A DNA stretch of 64,000 nucleotides from Actinomycetota bacterium (GTDB lineage Bacteria > Actinomycetota > Thermoleophilia > Solirubrobacterales > Solirubrobacteraceae), in the NCBI GenBank assembly GCA_005883215.1, contig VAYS01000040.1:1-64000 (forward strand), written 5' to 3'. This document shows, piece by piece, positions 7,920 through 18,414 of this stretch (positions are counted from its first letter, which is position 1; every line of letters starts with the position of its first letter). The position numbers were made by a program, and so were the translations under genes. The notes under the pieces were generated by a model. It was not told the origin of the DNA. It saw only the letters and a list, made by a program, of their open reading frames with translations, and did no database searches.

Positions 7920-8420
7920 TCAGGCGCCGCTGGCGCGCGGAGGACGCTCGTCGCCCGGGCGCGTGCCGGCCTCGGGAGGTTGCGCCTCGGCGCGCGGCGG
8001 AAGCGGCTGGTAGGGAGCCCATAGGCCCTGCGGCGGCGCGGTGGCGCCGGTCGGCCGCAAGCCGCGCGCGCCCGCCCCGGTCGGCGGTCGGAGCGTGCCC
8101 CCGGTCTCGCGCGCCAGCCAGGCGGCGACCTTCTCGACGTTCCCGGAGTTCTTGCCATAGTCGGCCAGCGTTCCGGGCAGGGAGGACCGGCTCGTGACCT
8201 CCACGGTCGTGCAGTCGGCGCCGCGCTCCTCGAGGCGCAGCGTCACCCGCTCACCCCAACTCCGGATCGACATCGGCACCTTGAAAGTGACCGTCCCCGC
8301 CGACTCATCCTCGTCCTTGACCATGGCCTTGCCGAGCGCTTGGCCCACCTCCAGACAGCGAGCGTATGACTCTGACCGCGGGAGCGGGACGTCGATTACC
8401 TGGGTACGGCTAAGCGCCAT
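7920..8420 (-). CDS. Conserved hypothetical protein, possible lipid-binding-like (SRPBCC-type) fold
   Basis: 166 residues on the minus strand, convergent with the ECF operon (4 nt between stops). No signal peptide. Residues 1-112 alternate strands and a helix (TQVIDVPLPRSESYARCLE, then VTFKVPMSIRSWGERVTLRL, TTVEVTSRSS), and finish with a helix NSGNVEKVAAWLARE, an arrangement like small polyketide-cyclase/START-type domains. The last 50 residues are Pro/Arg/Ala-rich and probably disordered. I do not recognise a named family and assign no function. Its ATG faces pntAA across a 71-nt spacer that must hold both promoters. Confidence 0.6.
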   Translation of the reverse strand: MALSRTQVIDVPLPRSESYARCLEVGQALGKAMVKDEDESAGTVTFKVPMSIRSWGERVTLRLEERGADCTTVEVTSRSSLPGTLADYGKNSGNVEKVAAWLARETGGTLRPPTGAGARGLRPTGATAPPQGLWAPYQPLPPRAEAQPPEAGTRPGDERPPRASGA

Positions 8421-8491
8421 GGTTTGGTCCCCGATGGGCCGGCCAGCGGGCGAACGTGATTCTAGGGTGGTCAGCTAACGTGCCCCGCCCG

Positions 8492-9631
8492 ATGCGGGTA
8501 GGCGTACCCACCGAGACCGCCGCAGGCGAGCGCCGCGTGGCGCTGGTGCCCGACGTGGTGCGGCGTCTGGGCGCCAAGGACATCGACGTCGTCATCCAGG
8601 CCGGGGCGGGCGCCGGGGCGCTGATCCCCGACGAGCAGTTCACCGACGCCGGCGCCGCGGTGGCGCCCTCCGCCGAGGAGGTGTGGAGGGCGGACGCCGT
8701 GGTCAAGGTGGCCCCGCCCAGCGAGCACGAGGTCACCGGGCTCGGCGCCGACAGCGTCCTGATCGGCTTCCTGGCCCCGCTCACCGGCGCTCGCACGATC
8801 TCGGCGCTGGCCGCCGCCCGCGCGACCGCGTTTGCCATGGAGGCGATCCCGCGGATCTCGCGGGCCCAGTCGATGGACGCGCTGTCCTCCCAGAGCAACG
8901 TCGCCGGCTACCGCGCCACCCTGCTCGGCGCCCAGCACCTGGGCCGCTTCTATCCCATGCTGATGACCGCCGCGGGCACCATCCCCCCGGCCAAGGTGCT
9001 GATCCTGGGCGCCGGGGTGGCCGGCCTGCAGGCGCTCGCCACCGCTCGCCGACTGGGGGCCCAGACCACCGGCTATGACGTGCGGCCCGAGGTGGCCGAG
9101 CAGGTCCAGTCGCTGGGCGCCACCTTCCTCGACCTCGGCGTAGAGGCCGCCGGCGAGGGCGGCTACGCGCGAGAGCTCACCGAGGAGGAGCGAGCCCAGC
9201 AGCAGCAGGCGCTGACCGACGCCATCAAGGGATTTGACGTGGTCATCACCACCGCGCTGGTGCCTGGGCGCCCAGCGCCCAAGCTGGTCACCGCCGAGGC
9301 GGTGCGGGGGATGCGCCCAGGGTCGGTGATCGTCGACCTGGCCGGCGAGGCGGGGGGCAACTGCGAGCTGTCCGAGGCCGGCGAGGTGGTCGTGCGCCAC
9401 GACGTCAAGATCGACGCCCCGCTCAACCTGCCGGCGACGATGCCCGAGCACGCCTCCCAGCTGTATGCCCGCAACGTGCAGGCCCTGCTCGAGCTGTTCG
9501 CCGGCGAGGACGGGGCGCTGGAGCTCGACTTCGACGATGAGATCGTCGCCGGCGCCTGCGTCGTGCGCGAAGGCGAGATCGTCAACGCGGGGGCCAAGGC
9601 CGCGGTGGAGTCCGCCGCCGCTCCCTCCTAG
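8492..9631 (+). CDS. pntAA: NAD(P) transhydrogenase subunit alpha part 1 (domain I)
   Basis: 379 residues, matching the usual 375-385 of the split alpha-1 subunit. This cytoplasmic domain binds NAD(H) and passes hydride to the NADP(H) domain of PntB. The N-terminus MRVGVPTETAAGERRVALVP and the motifs AMEAIPRISRAQSMD, SSQSNVAGYRA and VLILGAGVAGLQALATARRLGA are diagnostic of the AlaDH/PntA family. The ATG at 8492 has no Shine-Dalgarno, but TAACGT lies 10 nt upstream (8476-8481), which suggests a very short leader. An in-frame GTG at 8456 would add residues absent from the family. First gene of pntAA-pntAB-pntB. Confidence 0.95.
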   Translation: MRVGVPTETAAGERRVALVPDVVRRLGAKDIDVVIQAGAGAGALIPDEQFTDAGAAVAPSAEEVWRADAVVKVAPPSEHEVTGLGADSVLIGFLAPLTGARTISALAAARATAFAMEAIPRISRAQSMDALSSQSNVAGYRATLLGAQHLGRFYPMLMTAAGTIPPAKVLILGAGVAGLQALATARRLGAQTTGYDVRPEVAEQVQSLGATFLDLGVEAAGEGGYARELTEEERAQQQQALTDAIKGFDVVITTALVPGRPAPKLVTAEAVRGMRPGSVIVDLAGEAGGNCELSEAGEVVVRHDVKIDAPLNLPATMPEHASQLYARNVQALLELFAGEDGALELDFDDEIVAGACVVREGEIVNAGAKAAVESAAAPS

Positions 9632-9651
9632 ACCCCAGAAGGAGCACTCCG

Positions 9652-9993
9652 ATGCTCGTGACCAACCTGACCATCCTCGTCCTAGCCGGCTTCGTCGGCT
9701 TCGCGGTCATCTCCAAGGTGCCCAACACGCTGCACACGCCGCTGATGTCGGGGACCAACGCGATCCACGGGATCGTCCTGCTCGGCGGGCTCCTGCTGAT
9801 CGGCCTCTCGGGCAACGGCTTCGTCAACAAGCTCCTGCTGGTGATCGCGATCGCCTTCGGCACGATCAACATCGTCGGCGGGTTCCTGGTCACCGACCGG
9901 ATGCTCGAGATGTTCAAGCGCAAGCCCGAACCCCCGCCGGCCAGCGACGGCGACGCTTCTGCGGCCGGCCAGCCCAGCGAGACCGCCAGGTGA
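9652..9993 (+). CDS. pntAB: NAD(P) transhydrogenase subunit alpha part 2 (membrane)
   Basis: 113 residues, about the family length, with three hydrophobic helices (about 3-20, 42-58 and 61-80). It contains the signature PLMSGTNAIHGIVLLGGLLL, the conserved start of membrane domain II. It forms, with the membrane half of PntB, the proton channel that drives NADPH formation. A good Shine-Dalgarno (AGAAGGAG) sits 8 nt before the ATG. The final 20 residues are a polar Pro/Ala tail. The stop overlaps the pntB GTG (GTGA). Confidence 0.95.
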   Translation: MLVTNLTILVLAGFVGFAVISKVPNTLHTPLMSGTNAIHGIVLLGGLLLIGLSGNGFVNKLLLVIAIAFGTINIVGGFLVTDRMLEMFKRKPEPPPASDGDASAAGQPSETAR

Positions 9994-11411
9994 CGCTCCC
10001 GCTGGCCAGCTTCCTGCAGGACCACGACTTCATCCAGGTCCTGTACATCGTCTCCTTCGGCCTGTTCATCTACGGCATGTCGGGGCTCACCGGCCCCCGC
10101 ACCGCGGTCCGCGGCAACCGCATCGCCGCGGCGGGCATGGCGCTGGCGGTCATCGCCACCCTGCTAGATCCGCGCATGGGAAATTGGGGGTTGATAGCGC
10201 TGGGGCTGGTGATCGGCGCCGCGGTCGGGGTCCCGGCCGCGCGCAACGTCAGGATGACGGCGATGCCCCAGATGGTGGCGCTGTTCAACGGCGTCGGCGG
10301 TGGGGCGGTGGCGCTGATCTCGTGGGTGGAGTTCCGCAACACACAGGGCTTTGCCCACACGCCCACCTACGTGGCGGTCTTCTCGCTGTTCGCGGCGATC
10401 GTCGGGTCGGTCTCCTTCTGGGGGTCGAACATCGCCTTCGGCAAGCTGCAGGAGCTGATCCCGGGGCGGCCGATCACCCTCGGGCGTGCCCAGCAGCTGG
10501 TCAACGGCGCGCTGGCGGCCGCGGCGATCGGGCTGGCGGCGGCGATCGTGGCCGGAGGGCACTCGCAGGCCCTGATCATCGGCGTGCTGCTGTGCGCGGC
10601 CGTGCTGGGCAACTTCGTGGTGCTGCCCATCGGCGGCGCCGACATGCCGGTGGTGATCTCGCTGCTCAACGCGTTCACCGGCCTGTCGGCGGCGGCCACC
10701 GGGGTGGCGCTCAACAACCCGGCGCTGATCGTGGCGGGCATGATCGTCGGCGCTTCGGGCACGATCCTCACCAACCTCATGGCGGTCGCCATGAACCGCT
10801 CGGTGCCGGCGATCGTGGCCGGCGGCTTCGGCGGCGGGGGGGTCACCGCCGGGGCCGCCGGGCCCGGCGAGCACGCGGGCACGGTGCGCTCGACCTCGGC
10901 GTCGGACGCGGCGATCCAGATGGCCTACGCGCGCCAGGTGGTGGTGGTGCCGGGGTACGGCATGGCGGTGGCCCAGGCCCAGCACGCGGTACGCGAGATG
11001 GCCAAGGTACTCGAGGATCGCGGCGTCCAGGTCAAGTACGCCATCCATCCGGTGGCCGGACGGATGCCCGGGCACATGAACGTGCTGCTCGCCGAGGCCG
11101 ACGTGCCCTACGAGCAGCTCAAGGAGATGGACGACGTCAACCCCGAGTTCCCGCGCACCGACGTCGCGCTGGTGATCGGCGCCAACGACGTCACCAATCC
11201 GGCCGCCAACAGCAACCCGGACTCGCCGATCTTCGGGATGCCGATCCTCAACGTCAACGAGTCCCAGTCGGTGATCGTGCTCAAGCGTTCGATGAACCCC
11301 GGGTTCGCCGGGATCGACAACGAGCTGTACTACGACCCCAAGACGGCGATGCTGTTCGGCGACGCCAAGGCGTCGGTGGACGACATCACCGCCGAGCTGC
11401 AGGCCCTCTAG
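9990..11411 (+). CDS. pntB: NAD(P) transhydrogenase subunit beta
   Basis: 473 residues: about eight to nine membrane helices (residues 1-275) followed by the soluble NADP(H)-binding domain III (about 290-473). Domain III shows VVVVPGYGMAVAQAQHAV, VKYAIHPVAGRMPGHMNVLLAEA, GANDVTNPAA and MNPGFAGIDN, all standard nucleotide and domain-interface motifs. The membrane part has MPQMVALFNGVGGGA and GADMPVVISLLNAFTGLSAA. It completes the proton-driven NADH to NADPH hydride transfer complex. The start GTG overlaps the pntAB stop by 4 nt. A 7-bp stem-loop lies 39 nt downstream. Confidence 0.96.
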   Translation: MTLPLASFLQDHDFIQVLYIVSFGLFIYGMSGLTGPRTAVRGNRIAAAGMALAVIATLLDPRMGNWGLIALGLVIGAAVGVPAARNVRMTAMPQMVALFNGVGGGAVALISWVEFRNTQGFAHTPTYVAVFSLFAAIVGSVSFWGSNIAFGKLQELIPGRPITLGRAQQLVNGALAAAAIGLAAAIVAGGHSQALIIGVLLCAAVLGNFVVLPIGGADMPVVISLLNAFTGLSAAATGVALNNPALIVAGMIVGASGTILTNLMAVAMNRSVPAIVAGGFGGGGVTAGAAGPGEHAGTVRSTSASDAAIQMAYARQVVVVPGYGMAVAQAQHAVREMAKVLEDRGVQVKYAIHPVAGRMPGHMNVLLAEADVPYEQLKEMDDVNPEFPRTDVALVIGANDVTNPAANSNPDSPIFGMPILNVNESQSVIVLKRSMNPGFAGIDNELYYDPKTAMLFGDAKASVDDITAELQAL

Positions 11412-11449
11412 GGCCCCTCGTCCTTCCTCTGCCGGCCGCGCGGTCGGTC

Positions 11450-11469
11450 GTCGGCGCTAGCTCGCCGAC
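11450..11469. terminator. Stem-loop after pntB, possible terminator
   Basis: GTCGGCG and CGCCGAC form a perfect 7-bp inverted repeat with a 6-nt loop. No T-run follows, so intrinsic termination is uncertain; it may only stabilise the pntB 3' end. Confidence 0.35.
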
Positions 11470-11563
11470 CCGGCTAGTACGCCTGGGGGGTGGTCAAGGA
11501 CTGGCCCGAACGTGTCGATGGTGTAGGCAGACGGCGCAGGGGCTGCCCCGCCCTGCGTCGGCT

Positions 11564-13960
11564 ATGGGGTCGATGAGCCGCCACGCCGCCAACGAGAGTC
11601 CACCGTCCGAGCCGGACGGTCTCGTGGCACCCGGCGCGCAGCCCGGCGCTCCCTCCGTCGGCCAGGTCTCCTGCTCGATGGCCAGCGTCCTGCTCACCCA
11701 GGTGCGCACCACGCGCGGCGAGGAGGCGGTCGCTCGGCTGCTTCAGACGGCCGGGGTCCCCTACACGGCGGCCCACCTCGCCGATCCCGCCAACTGGATC
11801 TGGTACGACGAGGCGATCGCGCTGTTCGAGGCGGCCATCGAGCTGATGGGCGACGAGGAGCTCCCCCGGCGGGTGGGCGAGGAGACGGTTCGCCAGCACG
11901 CGGGAACCCCGGTGGCCACGCTGCTGCGCTCGCTCGGGTCTCCCGAGGCGATCTACGAGCAGCTGGCGGTCGGGGTGACGAAGTTCAGCACCGTCACCGA
12001 GCTGCAGCCGGTCGAGGTCGAGCCCGGGCGGGCGGTGGTGAGGGCCACGGCCCGGCGCGGGTTCCGGCGACACCGCTACCTGTGCGAGTGGACGCAGGGC
12101 CTGCTCTCCCAGCCCACCGCGCTGTTCGGCCTGCCTGCCGCCCGGGTGGAGGAGACCTCCTGCGAAGTGCGCGGGGACCCGCATTGCGAGTACCGGATCG
12201 GCTGGGACGTCGAGGCGGCCGCGAGCATGTCCGATCCGCAGGCCCTGATCTCGGCGCTCGAAGCCCAGATCGTGGCCATGAAGGATCGCCTGGACAGCAT
12301 GTACGCGACGGCCCGCGACCTGATCGCCTTCGACGACCTGGACGCCGCGCTGGCCCGGGTGACCGAGCGCGCCGCCACCGCGGTGCGGGCGCCCAAGTAC
12401 CTGCTCGCCGTGCGCCTCGACCACACGGGCGAGGTGTATGTGCATCACCGCGGGTTCGACGACGAGGACCCCGATCGGGTCGCCAGCGCGCTGCTGGCCG
12501 GCGAGGTGGCTCATGACGACGACTCGCGCCTGATCGCCGAGGTGGCCTCCACCCGTCGCCGCTACGGGTGGCTGATGGCGGCGACCCCAACCGACGCGGG
12601 GTCGTCGGCCGGCGCCTTCTTCGCCCAGGAGCGCGACCAGCTCGACGTCTACGCCCGCTACGCCGCGGCGGTGCTCGATCTGGCTACCGCGCTGGAGGAC
12701 GCCTCCTGGCGGGCCGACCACGATCCGCTCACCGAGCTCTACAACCGTCGCCGGCTGACCACCGAGCTCGAGCGCCAGCTGCACCACGCCGCGCGCTATC
12801 GCCGCTCGGGCGCCCTGATCATGCTCGATCTGGACAAGTTCAAGATCGTCAACGACTCCTACGGCCACGCCGCCGGCGATCGCCTGCTCAAATCGGTGGC
12901 CGAGGTGCTCTCCCGCCGGGTGCGCGAGACCGACGTGGTCGGGCGCCTGGGGGGGGACGAGTTCGCAGTGATCCTGCCCGAGGCGGACCTGGCCCAGGCC
13001 CTGACCCTGGCCGAGAGCCTGCGGGTCCTGGTCAAGGAGATCCAGTCGGAGCTCCCGGTGGAGCTGGGCGTGAGCATGGGCGTCGTGGTGTTTCACGCCG
13101 CCCACCGCCTCAGCGTCGATGAGGCGATGGTCGCCGCCGACGTCGCCCTGTACCGCGCCAAGGAGCTGGGCGGAGACGCGGTCGAGGTCTACTCGGGACA
13201 GGCCCGGGCGGCGCTGAGCCGGGCCGGGCGCCTCCAGGACGCCCTGCGCGAGGATCGCCTGGTCCTCCACGCCCAGCCGCTTGTCGATCTGCAAAGCGGC
13301 CATGTCGCGCGCCGCGAGCTGCTGCTGCGGATGGTGGGCGCAGACGGCGAGATCAGCGCCCCCGGCACCTTCCTGCCCATCGCCGAGCAGTTCGGTCTGA
13401 GCGCCAAGCTCGACCGCTGGGTCGTCGGACGCGCGCTGGTCCTGGCCCGGGCGGGGGAGGCCGTCAGCGTCAACCTCGCCGACTCCTCGATTGGCGACCG
13501 GGAGATCCTCGAGTCGCTGCGCGCCGCCATCGGCGACGGGCTCGATCCGGCGAAGGTGGTCTTCGAGCTCGGCGAGGCGGCGGCCGAGCGCAACCTCCAC
13601 GGAGCCCGGGCCTTCATCGCGGCGCTGGGGGAGCTGGGCTGCGAGGTGGCCCTGGATGACTTCGGCGCCGGCTTTGGCTCGCTGGCCTCCCTGCAGGAGC
13701 TGGGGGCGCGGTATGTGAAGATCGACCTGGGCCTGGTGGGTGCCCTCGCGCGCGACGAGGTCGCCGCCCGGGTGGTCCACGCGATCGTCGACGTGGGCCA
13801 CGCCCTGGGCAAGCTGATGGTCGCCGAGGGCGTCGAAGACGAGGCCACGCTGGAGGCCGTCCGCCGCTGCGGCGTCGACTACGCCCAGGGCTTTCACCTC
13901 GGGCGGCCGCTGCCGCTCCAGGCGCCGGGAGCGGCCTCGGCCTCCGACGCCGCCGCCTAG
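11564..13960 (+). CDS. Sensor protein with V4R-like, GAF-like, GGDEF and EAL domains (cyclic-di-GMP turnover)
   Basis: 798 residues. Residues about 40-215 resemble the small-ligand V4R/hydrocarbon-binding fold, ending in EETSCEVRGDPHCEYRIGW with the paired Cys seen there (tentative). About 235-375 is GAF-like. The diguanylate cyclase domain (about 385-545) has an intact GGDEF motif at 463-467 and DLDKFKIVNDSYGHAAGD. The EAL phosphodiesterase domain (about 560-790) has ELL instead of EAL at 585-587. It keeps the acid residue and the other catalytic signatures: VNLAD, FELGEA, DDFGAGFGS, KIDLGLV, AEGVED and QGFHLGRP. Both activities are therefore possible. Start taken at ATG 11564; ATG 11573 is equally possible. 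Its stop is 3 nt from the convergent methyltransferase. Confidence 0.88.
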   Translation: MGSMSRHAANESPPSEPDGLVAPGAQPGAPSVGQVSCSMASVLLTQVRTTRGEEAVARLLQTAGVPYTAAHLADPANWIWYDEAIALFEAAIELMGDEELPRRVGEETVRQHAGTPVATLLRSLGSPEAIYEQLAVGVTKFSTVTELQPVEVEPGRAVVRATARRGFRRHRYLCEWTQGLLSQPTALFGLPAARVEETSCEVRGDPHCEYRIGWDVEAAASMSDPQALISALEAQIVAMKDRLDSMYATARDLIAFDDLDAALARVTERAATAVRAPKYLLAVRLDHTGEVYVHHRGFDDEDPDRVASALLAGEVAHDDDSRLIAEVASTRRRYGWLMAATPTDAGSSAGAFFAQERDQLDVYARYAAAVLDLATALEDASWRADHDPLTELYNRRRLTTELERQLHHAARYRRSGALIMLDLDKFKIVNDSYGHAAGDRLLKSVAEVLSRRVRETDVVGRLGGDEFAVILPEADLAQALTLAESLRVLVKEIQSELPVELGVSMGVVVFHAAHRLSVDEAMVAADVALYRAKELGGDAVEVYSGQARAALSRAGRLQDALREDRLVLHAQPLVDLQSGHVARRELLLRMVGADGEISAPGTFLPIAEQFGLSAKLDRWVVGRALVLARAGEAVSVNLADSSIGDREILESLRAAIGDGLDPAKVVFELGEAAAERNLHGARAFIAALGELGCEVALDDFGAGFGSLASLQELGARYVKIDLGLVGALARDEVAARVVHAIVDVGHALGKLMVAEGVEDEATLEAVRRCGVDYAQGFHLGRPLPLQAPGAASASDAAA

Positions 13961-13963
13961 AGA

Positions 13964-14806
13964 TCAGGCTCGGCGCGCGCTTGCCCCGAGCATCCGCTCG
14001 GGCATCGACAGGCGTTCGTCGGCCTGGTGGTAGGGCTGCGCGGCCTCGCGCAGCCGCGCCTCGATCGTCCGTCGGTCCTTCTCGTTCAGGCCGGCGAGCA
14101 GCGCCCGGATCGGGCCCGCCAGGCGGCCGGTCAGCTCGAACCAGTGCTCGAAGGACTCATACTCGACGACGTCGTCGAGCTGCTGGATGTGGACCGACTC
14201 GAGGCCGGCGTCCTCGAGCAGGCGCTGAAGGCGGGTCCGGTCGGCCAGCGCCCACAGACCGGGAGCCCCCGGCTCGGGGGGCGGGGCCCCGAGCTGGGCC
14301 ATAATCGTCTGCATGGGCAGCGCCGCCCAGGGGTTGGAGATCGCATCCGACCACACGGTCAGCGCCGCTCGACCGCCGGGGGCCAGCACCCGCGCCGTCT
14401 CGCGCAGCGCTGCGGCCGGGTCGGCCATGAGCATGTAGCCCATCCGGCACAGCACCACCTCGACCGCTCCGTCGGGCAGGTCGATCGCCTCGGCGTCCAC
14501 GACCCGGCACTCGACGTTCTCGGCGCCCTCCGCGGCCAGGCGCCGACGGGCGGTGTCGACCATCGCCTCGGCGAAGTCGGTGCAGATCACCTGGCCCTCG
14601 GCGCCCACCGCGCGCGCCGCCCCCAAGCTCAGCGTGCCCGGTCCAGCGGCCAGCTCGAGCACGCGATCACCGCGTCCCGGCGACGCCTCCTCGAGCATCC
14701 ACTCGGCGGCGATACCCAGCTGATAGTCCACCCACGCCGTCAGCTCGTCCCAGTCGGGCGCGACGGCCGTCCAGCTCTTAAGCGACGCGGCGCGAAAGTC
14801 CTCCAC
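13964..14806 (-). CDS. Class I SAM-dependent methyltransferase
   Basis: 280 residues from a GTG. The SAM-binding motif I VLELAAGPGTLSLGAA (about 49-64), the acidic motif II ICTDFAEAMVDTARR and CRMGYMLMADPAAALRE place it in the UbiE/COQ5-like class I group. The C-terminal 100 residues (helical, with VEYESFEHWFELTGRLAGP) probably shape a substrate pocket. The substrate is unknown. On the complementary strand TAGGAT sits 9 nt before the start codon, with no Shine-Dalgarno, so the transcript may be nearly leaderless. It is divergent from the thiC riboswitch; no functional link is evident. Confidence 0.82.
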   Translation of the reverse strand: MEDFRAASLKSWTAVAPDWDELTAWVDYQLGIAAEWMLEEASPGRGDRVLELAAGPGTLSLGAARAVGAEGQVICTDFAEAMVDTARRRLAAEGAENVECRVVDAEAIDLPDGAVEVVLCRMGYMLMADPAAALRETARVLAPGGRAALTVWSDAISNPWAALPMQTIMAQLGAPPPEPGAPGLWALADRTRLQRLLEDAGLESVHIQQLDDVVEYESFEHWFELTGRLAGPIRALLAGLNEKDRRTIEARLREAAQPYHQADERLSMPERMLGASARRA

Positions 14807-14927
14807 CGAGCCCCGATCCTACCCTGCCCGGCTGCGGACCGGCGGGCGCCGGCGATAGCAGCCCCCGGGGCCGAGCCGGCGCCGTCGACGCCCGGGCCCG
14901 GGCGCTATCGTGCGCCACGCACCGCAT

Positions 14928-16674
<1,747 letters not shown>

Positions 16675-16678
<4 letters not shown>

Positions 16679-18327
16679 ACGACACCGGGGATGGCGTCCG
16701 TCCCACCGGCGAGCGGGCCTACCGCGATGGCACCGGCACCTTTCACCCGCCCCAGCGCCGCGTGGAGGACGGTCGCCGGCAGCGCGTCGGGCGCACGGTC
16801 GAGGTCGACGCGTGCGTGATCGGCTCGGGGGCGGGGGGCGCGCCGGTGGCCAAGGAGCTCGCCGAGGGGGGCATGCGGGTGGCGGTGCTCGAGGAGGGGG
16901 ACTGGTGGGAGACGGAGCAGTTCAACGCCCGGCCCCGCGAGATGATGCCCCAGCTGTACCGCGACGCCGGGCAGGTCGTCACCCTGGGCACCCCGCCGAT
17001 CGTGCTGCCGCTGGGCCGGGCGGTGGGGGGGACGACGGTGGTGAACTCGGGGACTTGCTTTCGCACCCCGGGGCCGGTGCTCGAGCTGTGGCGGCGGGAG
17101 TTCGGCCTGGAGGCGCTCGGCGAGGCCGAGCTCGAGCCCTACTTTCGCCGCGTGGAGCGGATCCTCAACGTCAGCCAGGTGCCGCCGGCGCTGGCGGGCC
17201 GCAACGCCGAGGTGGTGCGGCGGGGGGCCGAGCGCCTGGGTCTGTCGGGCGATTACCTGTACCGCAACGTGCGCGGCTGCGTGGGCACCGGCGTGTGCGC
17301 CTACGGCTGCCCCACCGGGGCCAAGCAGCACGTGGGGATCACCTACCTCCCCCGGGCGTGGGCGGCGGGGGCGGTCACCTACGCCTCGACCCGGGCCGAG
17401 CGCCTGGACATGGCCGGCAACCAGGTGCGCGGCGTCATCGCCCGTGCCGCCGGCGGGGGCACTCTGCGGGTCCGCTGCCCCCGCGTGATCCTGTCCTGCG
17501 GCACGATCCACACCCCGCTCTTCCTGCGCCGCCAGGGGATCGGAGGCGCCTCGGGCCAGCTCGCCCGCAACCTCTCCATCCACCCCGCCACCGGGGTGCG
17601 CGCCGGCTTCGACGAGCGCATCGACCAGTGGGACGGGGTGCCGCAGAGCTACTACGTCGACGCGCTCGCCGACGAGGGCATCATGCTCGAGGGCGCCGCC
17701 GGGCCTCCCGACTACCTGGCCATGTCCACCCCCCACACCGGGCCCGAGCACCGGGAGACGATGCTCCGCGCCCGCACGCTGGCTAGCTTCGGGGTGATGG
17801 TCTCCGACAGCTCGCGCGGGCGGGTGGTGCGCGCCCCGGGTCGGGGGCGGGGCGGGGCCCTCGTCCGCTATGACCTCGACGACGCCGACACCGCCCGCTT
17901 CAAGCGCGGCATAGAGCTGCTGTGCGACATCTACTGGGCGGCGGGGGCGCGCGAGGTGGTCCTGCCGATCGCCGGCCTGCCCACCCTGCACGACGGCGAC
18001 TCCGGCCCGCTGCGCCGAGCCCGCGTGCGGGCGCGGGATCTGACGCTGATGGCCTTTCACCCCCTGGGGACGGCCCGGGCCGGGGCCGACCCGGCGCGCG
18101 CGGTCGTGGACCCAGGGCTCGCCGTGCACGGGGTGCGGGGGCTCTACGTCAGCGACGGCAGCGTCGTGCCCTCCTCGCTCGGGGTAAATCCGCAGATCAC
18201 GATCATGGCCCTAGCCACGCGCCTGGCCTTCGCCCTGCTCGGCGCCCCGGCCCCGGCGGGCGAGCCCGCCCCCGAGCACATGGCGCGACCCGCCATCCAT
18301 CGGGCGCACGCCGCCGTCGGCGGCTAG
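16675..18327 (+). CDS. GMC-family FAD-dependent oxidoreductase
   Basis: 550 residues. The FAD-binding motif VDACVIGSGAGGAPVAKELA is at about 42-61, followed by LEEGD, the GMC segment LPLGRAVGGTTVVNSGTCFR, and the C-terminal HPLGTARAG and NPQITIMALATRLA with the catalytic-region His. GCVGTGVCAYGCPTGAK (about 203-219) is a Cys cluster common in long-chain alcohol oxidase- and sorbose-dehydrogenase-like members. Substrate unknown; alcohols or sugars are the usual family range. GTG start overlapping the upstream small gene points to a two-subunit enzyme. Confidence 0.85.
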
Positions 18328-18414
18328 GCGCCCCCGGGCCGGCCCGGCGCGCCCGGGCGGGGCGCGTCCGAGCGCCGGCACGCGCCGGGCGCGGGGGCTG
18401 GAAGACTGTCGCCC

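Noticed and set aside
11474-13897. Very long open frame on the minus strand opposite the GGDEF-EAL gene (about 800 codons)
   Set aside because: High G+C coding sequence leaves antisense frames open by codon bias; the translation is Gly/Arg/Ala/His-rich with no recognisable domain, while the + strand holds clear motifs.
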